A DNA stretch of 64,000 nucleotides from Aedoeadaptatus ivorii. Lineage in GTDB: Bacteria; Bacillota; Clostridia; Tissierellales; Peptoniphilaceae. Each line of letters opens with the position of its first letter. Positions within the stretch are counted from its first letter, which is position 1. The notes beneath the pieces were generated by a model. That model did no database searches and was not told the DNA's origin. It was given only the letters and a program-made list of their open reading frames with translations. The translations under genes and the position numbers were made by a program. The DNA is taken from contig NZ_LR134523.1 of assembly GCF_900638585.1 (NCBI RefSeq), positions 522,001-586,000 on the forward strand, read 5' to 3'. Positions 39,761 through 50,742 of this stretch are shown here, one piece after another.

Positions 39761-42130
39761 GTGAAACGACCGTGGTTTCTCCTGTGTTCGGCGTTCGCCG
39801 CGGGATGCCTTCTCGCCGATTGCGTCTCGAGCGATCTGTTCTTTTTAATTTTTCTGTTTGCCGTCGGCGGCGCCGCCTTATGTAGGCGGGGCGGGCTTGT
39901 TTTGGGTGCGCTTTTGATGGCGGCGTCGTTTGCGTGGTGTATGCACGAGACGGCATCGGTTACAGCGGGGCCGTATCGGTTTGCGGCGCGGGGACGGGTG
40001 GTGAAGAGCGAGGCGCATTACTATGATCTTTCGGCGGGGATCGGCAAGAGGACACGGGTGCTGTCGGAATCCATGCCGCCGGCGGGGACGGAGATGGTCG
40101 TGCGGGGACCGGTGCGCTATCCCGAGCGACCAAAAAACCCCGGGCAGCCGGACGATGTGCGCTACGCCCTCTCCCGCGGCATAGTGCGTACGATACGGCC
40201 GGTGGCGGAAGAGACGCTTTCTAAAGCGGAAACAGATCCGCCGGGATCTCTATTGGCGGGGCGCGAATCGCTCGTGCGGCGACTGCGGGGCGTCTTCGAT
40301 CGGCATTTGCCGCCGCGGGATGCCGATGTGCTTTCTGCCATGGTGTTGGGTACCCGCGCGGAGGCGAAGAGCACGGACAGTTTGCGAACGCTGGATCTGG
40401 TACATATCCTCTCGGTGTCGGGGCTGCATATCGGCGTGTGGATCCTGCTTTGGGAGAAGGTGCTCCGCCGCCTCACCGCACCCGTCGCCTTTCGCGTACT
40501 CTGGATCCATCTGTTTTTGGCGGCCTATCTCTTTCTCGCAGACTTTCCCGTGGGCGGCATGCGGATTTGGGCGATGGTCCTCTTTCGCGATCTCGCCCGG
40601 GCAAAGAATGTGCCGGCGGATCCGATGTATGCGCTCTTTTTCAGCGCCGGCGTATTTTTGCTGTGCAATCCCTTTTACATATTCCATAGGGGCTTTTTGT
40701 TCAGTTTCTTTTCCGTATACGGTCTGTTTTTTCTGTACCCGAAACTCCGACCGCTGCTTCCCACCGGCGGCGTCCTACGCGACGGACTCGTCGCCTCTGT
40801 CTCGGTAACGGCACTGATCGCACCGCTGTTGCTTGAGACCGCCGGCGGCATCTCGTGGGCGGGTATTCTCGCCAATGTCGTGGTATTGCCCGCGGCATCG
40901 ATCGTTTTGATCGGCGGCATACTGTTGCTTGGATTTGCGGCGATCGCACCGCCCCTCGCTTTGGGGACGGCATTTTTCCTGCACCTCGTGCTGAGCGCGC
41001 TGTTCGGCTTTACCGATGCGATCGCTATGCTTTCCTCGAGCTGGGTGCTCCCCGCTTTTTCGCTTCCGGAAAGCGCGGCGTATATCGCGGCGATCCATGC
41101 GGCGGTGCTCTTTCCGTGGCGCCGGCTTACGCAACGGGCGGGGCGGGTGCTCATTCTGCAGGCGGTGGGGGTCGCATTTGCGGCACTCAGTACAACCTAT
41201 ATCCTGTCGCCGCCGCTTACGATCACCCAGCTCTACGTCGGCCAGGGCGACTGCGCCTTTGTGCGTAGCGGGGATTTTTGCGCGCTGATCGACACCAGCG
41301 GAAGCGCGGGTGCGAACGATCCGGCGCGGCGCTATGTGCTGCCGTTTCTTAGAAACCAAGGCGTAGGGCGCCTCGATGCGGTGGTTCTTTCTCACCACGA
41401 TATGGACCATGCACAAGGCATATTCTCTATAAAAGATGCGGTGCCGATCGATGCCGTATATGGGCCGGCAGCGGATGGAAACGACGCGTTGTTTCGAGAA
41501 ATCGAGCGCGTAGCGGGTCGCGTGCACACGGCGCCGGGTATGTATAAAGCGGGGCAGGGTCGAATTCTGCTCTACCCGTCGGTGGGGCGGGGCGATAACG
41601 CCGCATCCATGGTGGCGGAGGTATTTTACGGCGAGAATGCCGCGCTTTTTATGGGCGATCTTCCCCAAAGAGAAGAGGAGATTCTGTTTCAAAGGCCCGG
41701 CAAGCGCGGGATCGTAAAGCTCGGCCACCACGGTTCCCGCACATCGACCGGGGAAGCGTTCCTGATAAACACTCGGCCCGATTTGGCATTGATCTCGGCG
41801 GGAAAAGACAATCCTTACGGCCATCCCCACGAAGAAGTGTTGGAACGCCTGAAAGAGCATAGAATTCCCTATAAAAAGACCGAGGACGGGGCGGTGCGCA
41901 TGGATTTTTACGGCGATAGCATCGCGGTCGATGCCTTTCGCACGACGCGGATTTCTATGGCGCGCGGTATGATTTTTTTCCTCTTCATGGTACTCTGTAT
42001 AGGCATCGTCCGAATGGGCGCCGAATATTGTAAGAAAAGAGAAGAGATATGGACACAATGGACTATAAGGGGGCCTATCTCCTCCACGGGCCGGAAAAAT
42101 ACGGTATGGAGGAGCGGCGCCGAAAAATAG
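39761..42130 (+). CDS. comEC: DNA internalization-related competence protein ComEC/Rec2
   Basis: Membrane channel for single-stranded DNA uptake. The 789-aa protein starts with GTG 39761 (SD TAGGAGAG). In order: two to three N-terminal membrane helices and an OB-like loop; the competence domain with LVHILSVSGLHIGV (about 205-220) and about eight further helices; and a C-terminal metallo-beta-lactamase domain from about residue 480 with SHHDMDHAQG and LGHHGSRTSTGEAF. The end overlaps holA by 82 bases. comEA was not found beside it. Presence alone does not prove competence. Confidence 0.93.
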   Translation: MKRPWFLLCSAFAAGCLLADCVSSDLFFLIFLFAVGGAALCRRGGLVLGALLMAASFAWCMHETASVTAGPYRFAARGRVVKSEAHYYDLSAGIGKRTRVLSESMPPAGTEMVVRGPVRYPERPKNPGQPDDVRYALSRGIVRTIRPVAEETLSKAETDPPGSLLAGRESLVRRLRGVFDRHLPPRDADVLSAMVLGTRAEAKSTDSLRTLDLVHILSVSGLHIGVWILLWEKVLRRLTAPVAFRVLWIHLFLAAYLFLADFPVGGMRIWAMVLFRDLARAKNVPADPMYALFFSAGVFLLCNPFYIFHRGFLFSFFSVYGLFFLYPKLRPLLPTGGVLRDGLVASVSVTALIAPLLLETAGGISWAGILANVVVLPAASIVLIGGILLLGFAAIAPPLALGTAFFLHLVLSALFGFTDAIAMLSSSWVLPAFSLPESAAYIAAIHAAVLFPWRRLTQRAGRVLILQAVGVAFAALSTTYILSPPLTITQLYVGQGDCAFVRSGDFCALIDTSGSAGANDPARRYVLPFLRNQGVGRLDAVVLSHHDMDHAQGIFSIKDAVPIDAVYGPAADGNDALFREIERVAGRVHTAPGMYKAGQGRILLYPSVGRGDNAASMVAEVFYGENAALFMGDLPQREEEILFQRPGKRGIVKLGHHGSRTSTGEAFLINTRPDLALISAGKDNPYGHPHEEVLERLKEHRIPYKKTEDGAVRMDFYGDSIAVDAFRTTRISMARGMIFFLFMVLCIGIVRMGAEYCKKREEIWTQWTIRGPISSTGRKNTVWRSGAEK

Positions 42131-43029
42131 AAGAAAAATATATCGACGCGGCCATGCGGGATTTGAACTACGACGTGGCGGCCCCCGTCGCAGAGGAGAT
42201 TATCGCTAAGGCGAACACCCTGCCTTTTATGAGCGAAAAGCGCATGGTGGTGGTAAAAGATAGCGGCGTGCTCGCCGGGGCACCGGACATCGACGCGTTT
42301 TTGGAGGCGGTCTTCGAGATTCCCGATTCTACGATCCTCCTCCTCTTAGAGGGGGAGACGGCGATTCGGAAGAATCAAAAGCTCTACACCCGCTTCAAAA
42401 AACGCGACCGCCTAATCGCCATGGAGCGGCCGAAGGGCCGGCAACTCAGAAACTATATCGCTTCGTACTTGGCCGGCTACGGCCGAAAAATTCGCCCGGA
42501 GGTTATGGAGCGTTTTATCCGCCAGTCGGGTTACGAAGAGCGTCGTTACGAGGGCGATTTGCGAGAATTGGTCAATACCTTGGATCAGATTGTCAGCATT
42601 TCCGGCAAAGAGGTGACGGCGGAAGCCGTAGACAGCTTTATGGTGCTCTTTTCGGTCGAGACCATATTCGATCTATTGGATGCCGTCGCCAAAAAGGATG
42701 CCCCGCGTATGCTCCGCCTACTCGACGAATTCGAGGCGAAAGAAGAGCCGGCGCCCCGCATCCTCTATATGATCGCGCGGCAGACGGGCAATTTTTTGTT
42801 CTATAAGTATATGCGCGCCACCGGTCTGAACGATGCGGAAGTGTTTCGCTATATGGGCGTAAAGCCCTATGAGGGAAAAAAGATCGCCGCCAACAGCCGC
42901 GGCCTTTCCGAAGCACAGCTCAAGCGACATTATGCGCTGATTCTCTCGGCGGAGCGGAAGATGAAGACCTCTTCGGGATCCGATCGCGCGGTGATGGAAG
43001 GTTTGCTCTTGGATATGCTTCGAGTATAG
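42049..43029 (+). CDS. holA: DNA polymerase III subunit delta
   Basis: Clamp-loader subunit that opens the beta clamp. The 326-aa protein has the HolA pattern: YLLHGPEKYGMEE near the start, ANTLPFMSEKRMVVVKD, IASYLAGYGRKI and the C-terminal QLKRHYALILSAERKMKTSSGSDRAVMEGLLL. Either ATG 42049 or ATG 42058 could be the start; SD GAAGAGAT is weak. The 82-base overlap with comEC is unusually long but the order comEC-holA-rpsT is standard in Firmicutes. Confidence 0.93.
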   Translation: MDTMDYKGAYLLHGPEKYGMEERRRKIEEKYIDAAMRDLNYDVAAPVAEEIIAKANTLPFMSEKRMVVVKDSGVLAGAPDIDAFLEAVFEIPDSTILLLLEGETAIRKNQKLYTRFKKRDRLIAMERPKGRQLRNYIASYLAGYGRKIRPEVMERFIRQSGYEERRYEGDLRELVNTLDQIVSISGKEVTAEAVDSFMVLFSVETIFDLLDAVAKKDAPRMLRLLDEFEAKEEPAPRILYMIARQTGNFLFYKYMRATGLNDAEVFRYMGVKPYEGKKIAANSRGLSEAQLKRHYALILSAERKMKTSSGSDRAVMEGLLLDMLRV

Positions 43030-43034
43030 AGGCA

Positions 43035-43072
43035 TAAAAAAACCCGATCCGTCGCGGATCGGGTCATTTTTT
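43035..43072. terminator. Bidirectional terminator between holA and rpsT
   Basis: ACCCGATCCG TCG CGGATCGGGT hairpin flanked by AAAAAAA and CATTTTTT. Confidence 0.9.
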
Positions 43073-43334
43073 AGTTGGCCATGCCGAGTTTTTTGGACAG
43101 GCGGCTCATTTTGCGCGCCGCTGCGTTCTTATGGATAATGTTCTTAGAAGCGGCCTTCTTCATCTTCTTGTCGACAGTGCGGAGGAGTTCTCTCGCTTCG
43201 TCGACATTGCCGTTTTCAAGAGCATCTTCAAACTTGCGGATGGAAGTCTTGATACCGGTTTTAATGGTTTTGTTGCGCAAGGTTTGCTTTTTCGTAACGT
43301 CAATTCGCTTAATCGCGGACTTGATATTTGCCAT
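43071..43334 (-). CDS. rpsT: 30S ribosomal protein S20
   Basis: 87 aa, strongly basic, with the typical start MANIKSAIKRI and the helical pattern of S20 (KKMKKAASKNIIHKNAAARKMSRL). SD GGAGGTG. Opposite in orientation to holA, as in Bacillus. Confidence 0.96.
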   Translation of the reverse strand: MANIKSAIKRIDVTKKQTLRNKTIKTGIKTSIRKFEDALENGNVDEARELLRTVDKKMKKAASKNIIHKNAAARKMSRLSKKLGMAN

Positions 43335-43382
43335 GGTTCACCTCCGACTGTGAAATTATCCCTACGGACCTTAACTTGTAAA

Positions 43383-43411
43383 ATTTTACCACAGCCCCTT
43401 TGAATTTGCAA
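43383..43411 (-). promoter_or_regulatory. Promoter of rpsT
   Basis: Minus strand: TTGCAA (43411-43406), 17-bp spacer, TGgTAAAAT (hexamer 43388-43383). Confidence 0.55.
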
Positions 43412-43466
43412 GAACACAGTGGCTTTCGCGAGATTTTTGCTGCATCTGTGGGAAATCGGGATTTTA

Positions 43467-43475
43467 TGATAAAAT
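43467..43475 (+). promoter_or_regulatory. Extended -10 promoter of lepB-lepA
   Basis: TGaTAAAAT (hexamer 43470-43475), 30 bases before the lepB start; an overlapping TATGAT sits at 43465. Confidence 0.5.
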
Positions 43476-43505
43476 GAATAGTCAGATTAAGAAAGGGGAA
43501 ATGGT

Positions 43506-44060
43506 TTGAAACGTGAAGAAAAGTCGCAGTCGTTCGCCATGGAAGCGATAAAACTGGTCGTAACCGCCATTGTATTGGCCTTACTCATTCGTACATTTAT
43601 CTTTAATACCACCATGGTGATCGGCCAGAGCATGGAGCCGACATTGCACCAAAACGAGCGGTTGATATGTTTGGTATTCCCGAACTACTACTCCGACCCC
43701 GCCCGGGGCGAAGTGGTGATTATCGACGCGCCGGACGGCTCCGGCAAGGAATACGTAAAGCGCGTAATCGGCTTGCCCGGGGACACGGTCTCGATCGAAG
43801 GCGGAAAAGTCCTCGTCAACGGCGTGGCCCTCAAAGAGCCGTATATCCATCCCGGTATCGAGACGGAGATCTATCGGGAGAGCAGCTGGCGTTTGGGAGA
43901 AGGGGAATTTTTCGTCTTGGGAGACAATCGACAACCGGGCATGTCCGTCGATAGCCGCTATTTCGGACCGGTTCAGAAAGAACATATCCGTTCGCGCGCT
44001 GCGCTCCGCTACTACCCCTTTCAGAAATTTGCGTTATTTCGCTCCGGTGGAACGGAATAA
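43506..44060 (+). CDS. lepB: Signal peptidase I
   Basis: Cleaves secretory signal peptides at the outer membrane face. The 184-aa protein starts with TTG 43506 (SD AAAGGGG). One N-terminal membrane helix (about 13-33) is followed by box B with the catalytic serine GQSMEPTL, box D with the catalytic lysine YVKRVIGLPGD and box E GDNRQPGMSVDSRYFG. It stands between rpsT and lepA, where spore-formers have gpr and spoIIP. Confidence 0.95.
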   Translation: MKREEKSQSFAMEAIKLVVTAIVLALLIRTFIFNTTMVIGQSMEPTLHQNERLICLVFPNYYSDPARGEVVIIDAPDGSGKEYVKRVIGLPGDTVSIEGGKVLVNGVALKEPYIHPGIETEIYRESSWRLGEGEFFVLGDNRQPGMSVDSRYFGPVQKEHIRSRAALRYYPFQKFALFRSGGTE

Positions 44061-44069
44061 GGAGGATCG

Positions 44070-45881
44070 ATGACAGACAGACAGACATTTATTCGAAACT
44101 TTTCTATTATCGCGCATATCGACCACGGAAAGAGCACCTTGGCGGATCGCTTGATCGAAAAGACGGGGATGCTCACCGAACGGGAGATGGACACCCAGGT
44201 GCTGGATTCCATGGCGCTGGAACGAGAGCGGGGCATTACCATTAAACTCAAGGCGGTGCGCCTGATTCACCAAAGCGCCGACGGCGACGAGTATATCTTC
44301 AATTTGATCGATACGCCCGGCCACGTCGACTTTAACTACGAAGTCTCGCGTTCCCTTGCGGCGTGTGAAGGGGCATTGTTGGTGGTCGACTCTACCCAGG
44401 GCGTGGAGGCGCAAACCCTCGCCAATGTGTACTTAGCCTTGGATCAGGATCTCGAGTTGGTGCCGGTCATCAACAAGATCGACCTGCCCTCGGCCCGCAC
44501 CGACGAAGTGAAACAAGAAATCGAAGACATTATCGGGCTCGACGCCGAAGAAGCGCCCCTGATCAGCGCCAAAAAAGGCATCGGCATCGACGAAGTTCTA
44601 GACGCCATTATCCGCGAAGTGCCTGCCCCCACCGGCGATGCGAAGGCGCCGCTTAAGGCCTTGATCTTCGATTCCTTCTACGACGCCTACCGGGGCGTGG
44701 TCTGCTATGTGCGCATCTTCGACGGCACCGTAAAGGCCGGCGATGCGATCAAGATGTGGGCGACCCAAAAGGAATTCGAGGTCGTGGAGGTCGGCGTAAA
44801 TGCCAACGGCCACATTCCGCTGGAGAAGCTCTCGGCCGGGGACGTCGGCTATATCACCGCGAGCATTAAAAATGTAAAAGAGGCGCGGGTCGGCGATACC
44901 ATTTTCGACCCCGCCAACCCGCCGGCGGAAGCGCTGCCCGGCTACAAAAAAGTGGTGCCCATGGTGTATTCGGGAATCTACCCCGCGGAAGGGGAGTCCT
45001 ATACCGACGTGCGCGACGCCCTGGAAAAACTCCAGGTCAACGACGCAGCGCTGGTATTCGACGCGGAGACTTCCGTCGCCTTGGGCTTCGGGTTCCGCTG
45101 CGGGTTCTTGGGGCTCTTGCATATGGAGATTATTCAGGAGCGCCTGGAGCGCGAATTCGACCTGGACATCATCACCACGGCGCCGTCGGTTATCTACCGC
45201 GTCTATACCGTAGAGGGAGAGATGCTCGAGATCCAAAATCCGTCGAATCTGCCGGATCCTACCGAGATCGAATATATGGAAGAACCCTTTGTGCGGGCGG
45301 AGATTATGTCGCCCACCGACTATGTAGGCACAATTATGGAGCTCTGCCAGGATCGACGGGGGCGCTATATCAGCATGGATTATCTGGAGGAAACGCGGGT
45401 AACTATCACCTACGAACTTCCTTTGAACGAAGTCATCTACGATTTCTTCGACGCGCTGAAGAGCCGAACCCGGGGCTATGCTTCCTACGACTACGAGCTG
45501 ATCGGCTACGAACAGGGCGATTTGGTCAAGATGGACATCCTGATCAATGGCGAATTGGTCGATGCCTTTTCTTTGATCGTGCACCGGGAGAAGGCGTACG
45601 AGCGCGGCAGAAAAATCTGCGAGCGCCTCACCGGCGTCATTCCCCGGCATCAATTCGCCGTGCCGATTCAAGCGGCCATCGGCTCCAAGATCATCGCCAG
45701 AGAGACCATTCGCGCCGTGCGCAAGGACGTCCTGGCGAAGTGCTACGGGGGAGACATTTCCCGAAAGCGCAAACTGTTGGAAAAGCAAAAGGAAGGAAAA
45801 AAGAGAATGCGCTCTATCGGAAACGTAGAAGTGCCTCAGGAAGCCTTCCTCGCGGTATTGAAATACGACGAAGACCAATAA
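44070..45881 (+). CDS. lepA: Elongation factor 4 (LepA)
   Basis: Ribosome-binding GTPase that acts in initiation or back-translocation. The 603-aa protein has G-domain motifs [17 protein letters not shown] and NKIDLPSA, domain II and the LepA-specific C-terminal domain ([36 protein letters not shown]). SD AAGGAGG nine bases downstream of lepB. A terminator follows, but hemW starts just after it. Confidence 0.97.
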   Translation: MTDRQTFIRNFSIIAHIDHGKSTLADRLIEKTGMLTEREMDTQVLDSMALERERGITIKLKAVRLIHQSADGDEYIFNLIDTPGHVDFNYEVSRSLAACEGALLVVDSTQGVEAQTLANVYLALDQDLELVPVINKIDLPSARTDEVKQEIEDIIGLDAEEAPLISAKKGIGIDEVLDAIIREVPAPTGDAKAPLKALIFDSFYDAYRGVVCYVRIFDGTVKAGDAIKMWATQKEFEVVEVGVNANGHIPLEKLSAGDVGYITASIKNVKEARVGDTIFDPANPPAEALPGYKKVVPMVYSGIYPAEGESYTDVRDALEKLQVNDAALVFDAETSVALGFGFRCGFLGLLHMEIIQERLEREFDLDIITTAPSVIYRVYTVEGEMLEIQNPSNLPDPTEIEYMEEPFVRAEIMSPTDYVGTIMELCQDRRGRYISMDYLEETRVTITYELPLNEVIYDFFDALKSRTRGYASYDYELIGYEQGDLVKMDILINGELVDAFSLIVHREKAYERGRKICERLTGVIPRHQFAVPIQAAIGSKIIARETIRAVRKDVLAKCYGGDISRKRKLLEKQKEGKKRMRSIGNVEVPQEAFLAVLKYDEDQ

Positions 45882-45883
45882 GA

Positions 45884-45911
45884 CGAGCGGATCCTCAGGG
45901 TCCGCTTTTTT
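45884..45911 (+). terminator. Intrinsic terminator after lepA
   Basis: AGCGGA TCCTCAGGG TCCGCT hairpin, with extra inner CC/GG pairs possible, followed by TTTTT. Confidence 0.75.
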
Positions 45912-45927
45912 CATAGGAGAAAACAGT

Positions 45928-47070
45928 ATGCAACCACTGTCCGTATACATTCACATTCCCTTTTGTGCCGCCAAATGCGGCTATTGTGACTTTTATTCCC
46001 ACCGGCCCCGAGAAGGGGAGGCGGATCGCTATATTCGCGCCCTCAAAAACGAGATTGCGCTCTATCGAAATCTCTTGGACGCGCGGGGCATCTACACGGT
46101 CTATATCGGCGGGGGAACGCCGTCGCTATTGGGCACGGATCGACTGCTCGCGGTTTTGGGCGCACTTATGCCGCAAATGGCCGATGCGAAGGAGATAACA
46201 ATAGAAGGAAATCCCGAAAGTATGCTCGATTTAGATATATCGACGCTGATCGATGCCGGCGTAAATCGCTTCAGCATGGGCGTACAGAGTGCAAGCGACG
46301 CGCTTCTTACCCGCATGGGACGCATTCACGACGCCGAGACGGCGATGCGCGCCTTTCGCCACCTAAGGAGCGGGGGCGCCGACAATATCAATCTCGATTT
46401 TATCTCCTCGGTGCCGGGGGAGAATGCCGCCGATGTAGAAGCGTCTCTCGCGATGATTCGTGCGCTTCAACCCGAACACGTAAGCCTCTATAGCCTGATT
46501 TTGGAAGAAGGCACGCCCTTTTACGAACGGTATTTTGACAGCAGGGATTCGGCCTCCGAAGAACGTGACCGCCTTCATGTGCATGCCTACGCCCGCGGCC
46601 TTTCGGAGATGGGCTATGGGCAATACGAAATCTCGAATTTTGCAAAGCCTGGGCGCGAATGCCGCCACAATCTGCACTACTGGGATCTGGGCGAGTATAT
46701 CGGCATCGGCGCCGCCGCCTGCGGAAATCTGGGGGATACGCGCTATGGCAATCATCGATCGATGCGTGCCTACTTTGCGGCGACAGAGGCGAAAAGATCC
46801 CCCAGGGAATATACCGAGCGGCTTAAGCCCATCGATCGGGACAACGAATATATCGTCCTGGGGCTTCGAAAAAACGTGGGAATCGCCTTCGATGCCGTGC
46901 TTCCCTCCGGCGCCACATTCGGCGCCGCCTATACAACGGAAATCGAAGAGTTTACGAAAAGCGGACTCCTGCATACACACAAAGGGCGCATCGCCCTTAC
47001 GGACCGGGGACGGGATCTCGCCAATATCGTCGAGCTGGGATTTTTCCGCCTCGAGGAAGACGCAAAGTAG
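45928..47070 (+). CDS. hemW: Radical SAM heme chaperone HemW
   Basis: The 380-aa protein has the radical SAM motif CAAKCGYC (C-x3-C-x2-C) at residues 13-20, the GGGTPS segment, and the heme-binding signature RHNLHYW that separates HemW from coproporphyrinogen dehydrogenase HemN. HemW delivers heme to respiratory proteins; its role in a fermenting anaerobe is unclear. SD TAGGAGA. The gene lies between lepA and hrcA as is usual in Firmicutes. Confidence 0.93.
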   Translation: MQPLSVYIHIPFCAAKCGYCDFYSHRPREGEADRYIRALKNEIALYRNLLDARGIYTVYIGGGTPSLLGTDRLLAVLGALMPQMADAKEITIEGNPESMLDLDISTLIDAGVNRFSMGVQSASDALLTRMGRIHDAETAMRAFRHLRSGGADNINLDFISSVPGENAADVEASLAMIRALQPEHVSLYSLILEEGTPFYERYFDSRDSASEERDRLHVHAYARGLSEMGYGQYEISNFAKPGRECRHNLHYWDLGEYIGIGAAACGNLGDTRYGNHRSMRAYFAATEAKRSPREYTERLKPIDRDNEYIVLGLRKNVGIAFDAVLPSGATFGAAYTTEIEEFTKSGLLHTHKGRIALTDRGRDLANIVELGFFRLEEDAK

Positions 47071-47076
47071 AGAATT

Positions 47077-47103
47077 TTAGCAATCGGACTTGACAAGTGC
47101 TAA
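47077..47103 (+). promoter_or_regulatory. Degenerate CIRCE element overlapping the -35 of hrcA
   Basis: TTAGCAATC-N9-AAGTGCTAA, each arm one mismatch from the CIRCE consensus TTAGCACTC-N9-GAGTGCTAA and with the correct nine-base spacer. Confidence 0.6.
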
Positions 47104-47118
47104 TAAGGGACCTATACT
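47090..47118 (+). promoter_or_regulatory. Sigma-A promoter of hrcA-grpE-dnaK
   Basis: TTGACA (47090-47095), 17-bp spacer, TATACT (47113-47118), a near-consensus promoter flanked by two CIRCE elements. Confidence 0.9.
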
Positions 47119-47132
47119 ATAACTGTAAGCGA

Positions 47133-47159
47133 TTAGCACTCATTCGAATCGAGTGCTAA
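47133..47159 (+). promoter_or_regulatory. CIRCE operator for HrcA
   Basis: Perfect TTAGCACTC-N9-GAGTGCTAA, 14 bases after the -10. HrcA binds CIRCE and is kept active by GroEL, giving heat-shock control. Confidence 0.97.
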
Positions 47160-47180
47160 AAACGATGGGGGAAGGAGCAT

Positions 47181-48203
47181 ATGGACCAGAGAAAGACGGA
47201 CATCTTAAATATCATCATCGAGTCCTATATCGGCTCTCCCGTACCCGTCGGCAGCGGTACCATCTCCAAGGAATCCGACCTCAAGATCTCGTCGGCCACC
47301 ATCCGAAACGAGATGAGCGATTTGGAAGAGATGGGCTTTTTGACGAAGCCCCATACCTCTGCCGGCCGTATTCCTTCGGAAAACGCTTATAGATTTTATG
47401 TCGACGAATGGATTTCCGAGATCGGCCATTCCGACGCCCTCGTGGGCCTCTTTCGAGAGGCCATGCCGCCGTCTCTGTTGGGGACGGAGGAATTTTACGA
47501 ATCGGCGATCGGTGCATTGGCGGATCATACAAAAAGCATCGCATTTATGCTGATGCCCAAGCGGGGCGATCGGACCATAAAATATATGGATCTGATCCCG
47601 GTTTCGGAACACCTCGTCATGTTGCTCGTGGTGGGGGACCGAGGCGTGGTCGTTAAGCGACTGCTCCCGGTGGAGTTTCCCGCCGACGAAGAAGAGCTTC
47701 GTTATATTCGCGAGGTGTTATCCCGAGCCTTTGTAGGCATTTCTTTTACGGAATTCGACGGCGTGAAATTCGTCTTATCGGGCGGGCTGATCCGCTATGA
47801 AGACTTTGTCCTTCGGGTGACGGAGGTACTCTCTCGGGTCGCTTCGGCGGTCGAAGAAGTAGAGGTCATCACCGGCGGCATCAGCAATCTGTTCCGCTAT
47901 GAGGAATTTCGCGATTCCTTCAAAATCCGATCCCTGTTGGAGTATTTGGGAGAGAAGAGAAATCTCTTGCGGCTTGCGGCGAATATGCCCGACACGCCGA
48001 GGATACAATTCATCATCGGCTCCGAAAACAGCGACGAAATCATGCGAGAGTATAGCGTCTCGGGGCAGAGCTATCCCATAAACGACTCTGATTTTGCAAA
48101 GGTGGGATTGATCGGTCCTTTGCGTATGAACTATAAAAAATCGGCAGAGGCGCTGGGCGCTTTTACCCAAGCTTTATCCGAGAGACTTTGGAAAGAACGT
48201 TGA
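47181..48203 (+). CDS. hrcA: Heat-inducible transcription repressor HrcA
   Basis: The 340-aa repressor has an N-terminal winged helix (RKTDILNIIIESYIGSPVPVGS, ISSATIRNEMSDLEEMGFLTKPHTSAGRIPS) and the HrcA GAF-like and C-terminal regions, ending VGLIGPLRMNYKKS. SD GGAAGGAG. It is the first gene after the CIRCE-controlled promoter, so it represses its own operon with grpE and dnaK. Confidence 0.97.
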   Translation: MDQRKTDILNIIIESYIGSPVPVGSGTISKESDLKISSATIRNEMSDLEEMGFLTKPHTSAGRIPSENAYRFYVDEWISEIGHSDALVGLFREAMPPSLLGTEEFYESAIGALADHTKSIAFMLMPKRGDRTIKYMDLIPVSEHLVMLLVVGDRGVVVKRLLPVEFPADEEELRYIREVLSRAFVGISFTEFDGVKFVLSGGLIRYEDFVLRVTEVLSRVASAVEEVEVITGGISNLFRYEEFRDSFKIRSLLEYLGEKRNLLRLAANMPDTPRIQFIIGSENSDEIMREYSVSGQSYPINDSDFAKVGLIGPLRMNYKKSAEALGAFTQALSERLWKER

Positions 48204-48217
48204 GGTGGAATGTGGTA

Positions 48218-48760
48218 GTGGAAAATAACGAACAAAAACCCGTAAATCCGGACGAGACCCCCGAAGAGGAGCGCCGTCCGGAAGAAGAAGCACAGCGGGA
48301 AGAGGACTCCCGCGAAGCGGAGGTCGAACAGATCGAAAAGGAAAAATACGACGAGCTGGAAGACCGCTATATTCGCCTTCAGGCGGATTACAGCAACTTC
48401 CGGCGCCGCAGCACCGAACAAAGCGTTCGGCTCCGCGAAATGGGCATGGAAAAACTCGCCCTGGACATCCTGCCGGTGCTCGACAATTTTGAACGGGCGC
48501 TGGAGACGGAAGACGTGGGCGATGAAAAGTTTTACGAAGGCATGGCAATGATCGCCGACCAGTTCCGAAAAGAACTGGAGAAAAACGAGATCGTTGAGAT
48601 CGACGCGTTGCATGCGCCCTTCGACCCCAATCTGCACCACGCCGTTATGCTCGAAGAAAAGGAGGGCGTGGAACCCGACGTGGTCGTGGAGGTGCTCCAA
48701 AAGGGGTATACCCTCAAAGAACGTGTCATCCGACCGGCCATGGTCAAGGTCTCGAAATAA
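48218..48760 (+). CDS. grpE: Nucleotide exchange factor GrpE
   Basis: Releases ADP from DnaK. The preferred start GTG 48218 follows GAGGTGG by nine bases and gives 180 aa; GTG 48212 is also possible, while the ATG/TTG further upstream lies in hrcA. An acidic, Glu-rich N-terminus and long coiled-coil (YDELEDRYIRLQADYSNFRRR) precede the beta-domain with FDPNLHHAVM and VLQKGYTLKERVIRPAMVKV. Confidence 0.95.
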   Translation: MENNEQKPVNPDETPEEERRPEEEAQREEDSREAEVEQIEKEKYDELEDRYIRLQADYSNFRRRSTEQSVRLREMGMEKLALDILPVLDNFERALETEDVGDEKFYEGMAMIADQFRKELEKNEIVEIDALHAPFDPNLHHAVMLEEKEGVEPDVVVEVLQKGYTLKERVIRPAMVKVSK

Positions 48761-48802
48761 GCATAGAGTAAGCGCAACTATATATATTCAGGAGGAAACA
48801 GA

Positions 48803-50632
<1,830 letters not shown>

Positions 50633-50641
50633 GCTATGGGC

Positions 50642-50668
50642 AAAAAGGGCGCTGCGGTGCCCTTTTTT
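50642..50668 (+). terminator. Intrinsic terminator between dnaK and dnaJ
   Basis: AAAAAGGGC GCTGCGGT GCCC hairpin followed by six T. Confidence 0.75.
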
Positions 50669-50679
50669 ATTTTGTCGTC

Positions 50680-50708
50680 TTTTCAAAGCCCGCATTTTGC
50701 GATATGAT
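50680..50708 (+). promoter_or_regulatory. Possible promoter of dnaJ
   Basis: TTTTCA (50680-50685), 17-bp spacer, TATGAT (50703-50708). No CIRCE is nearby. Confidence 0.4.
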
Positions 50709-50742
50709 TATCATTTGATCAGAGTGGAAAGAGATGGTGTGT

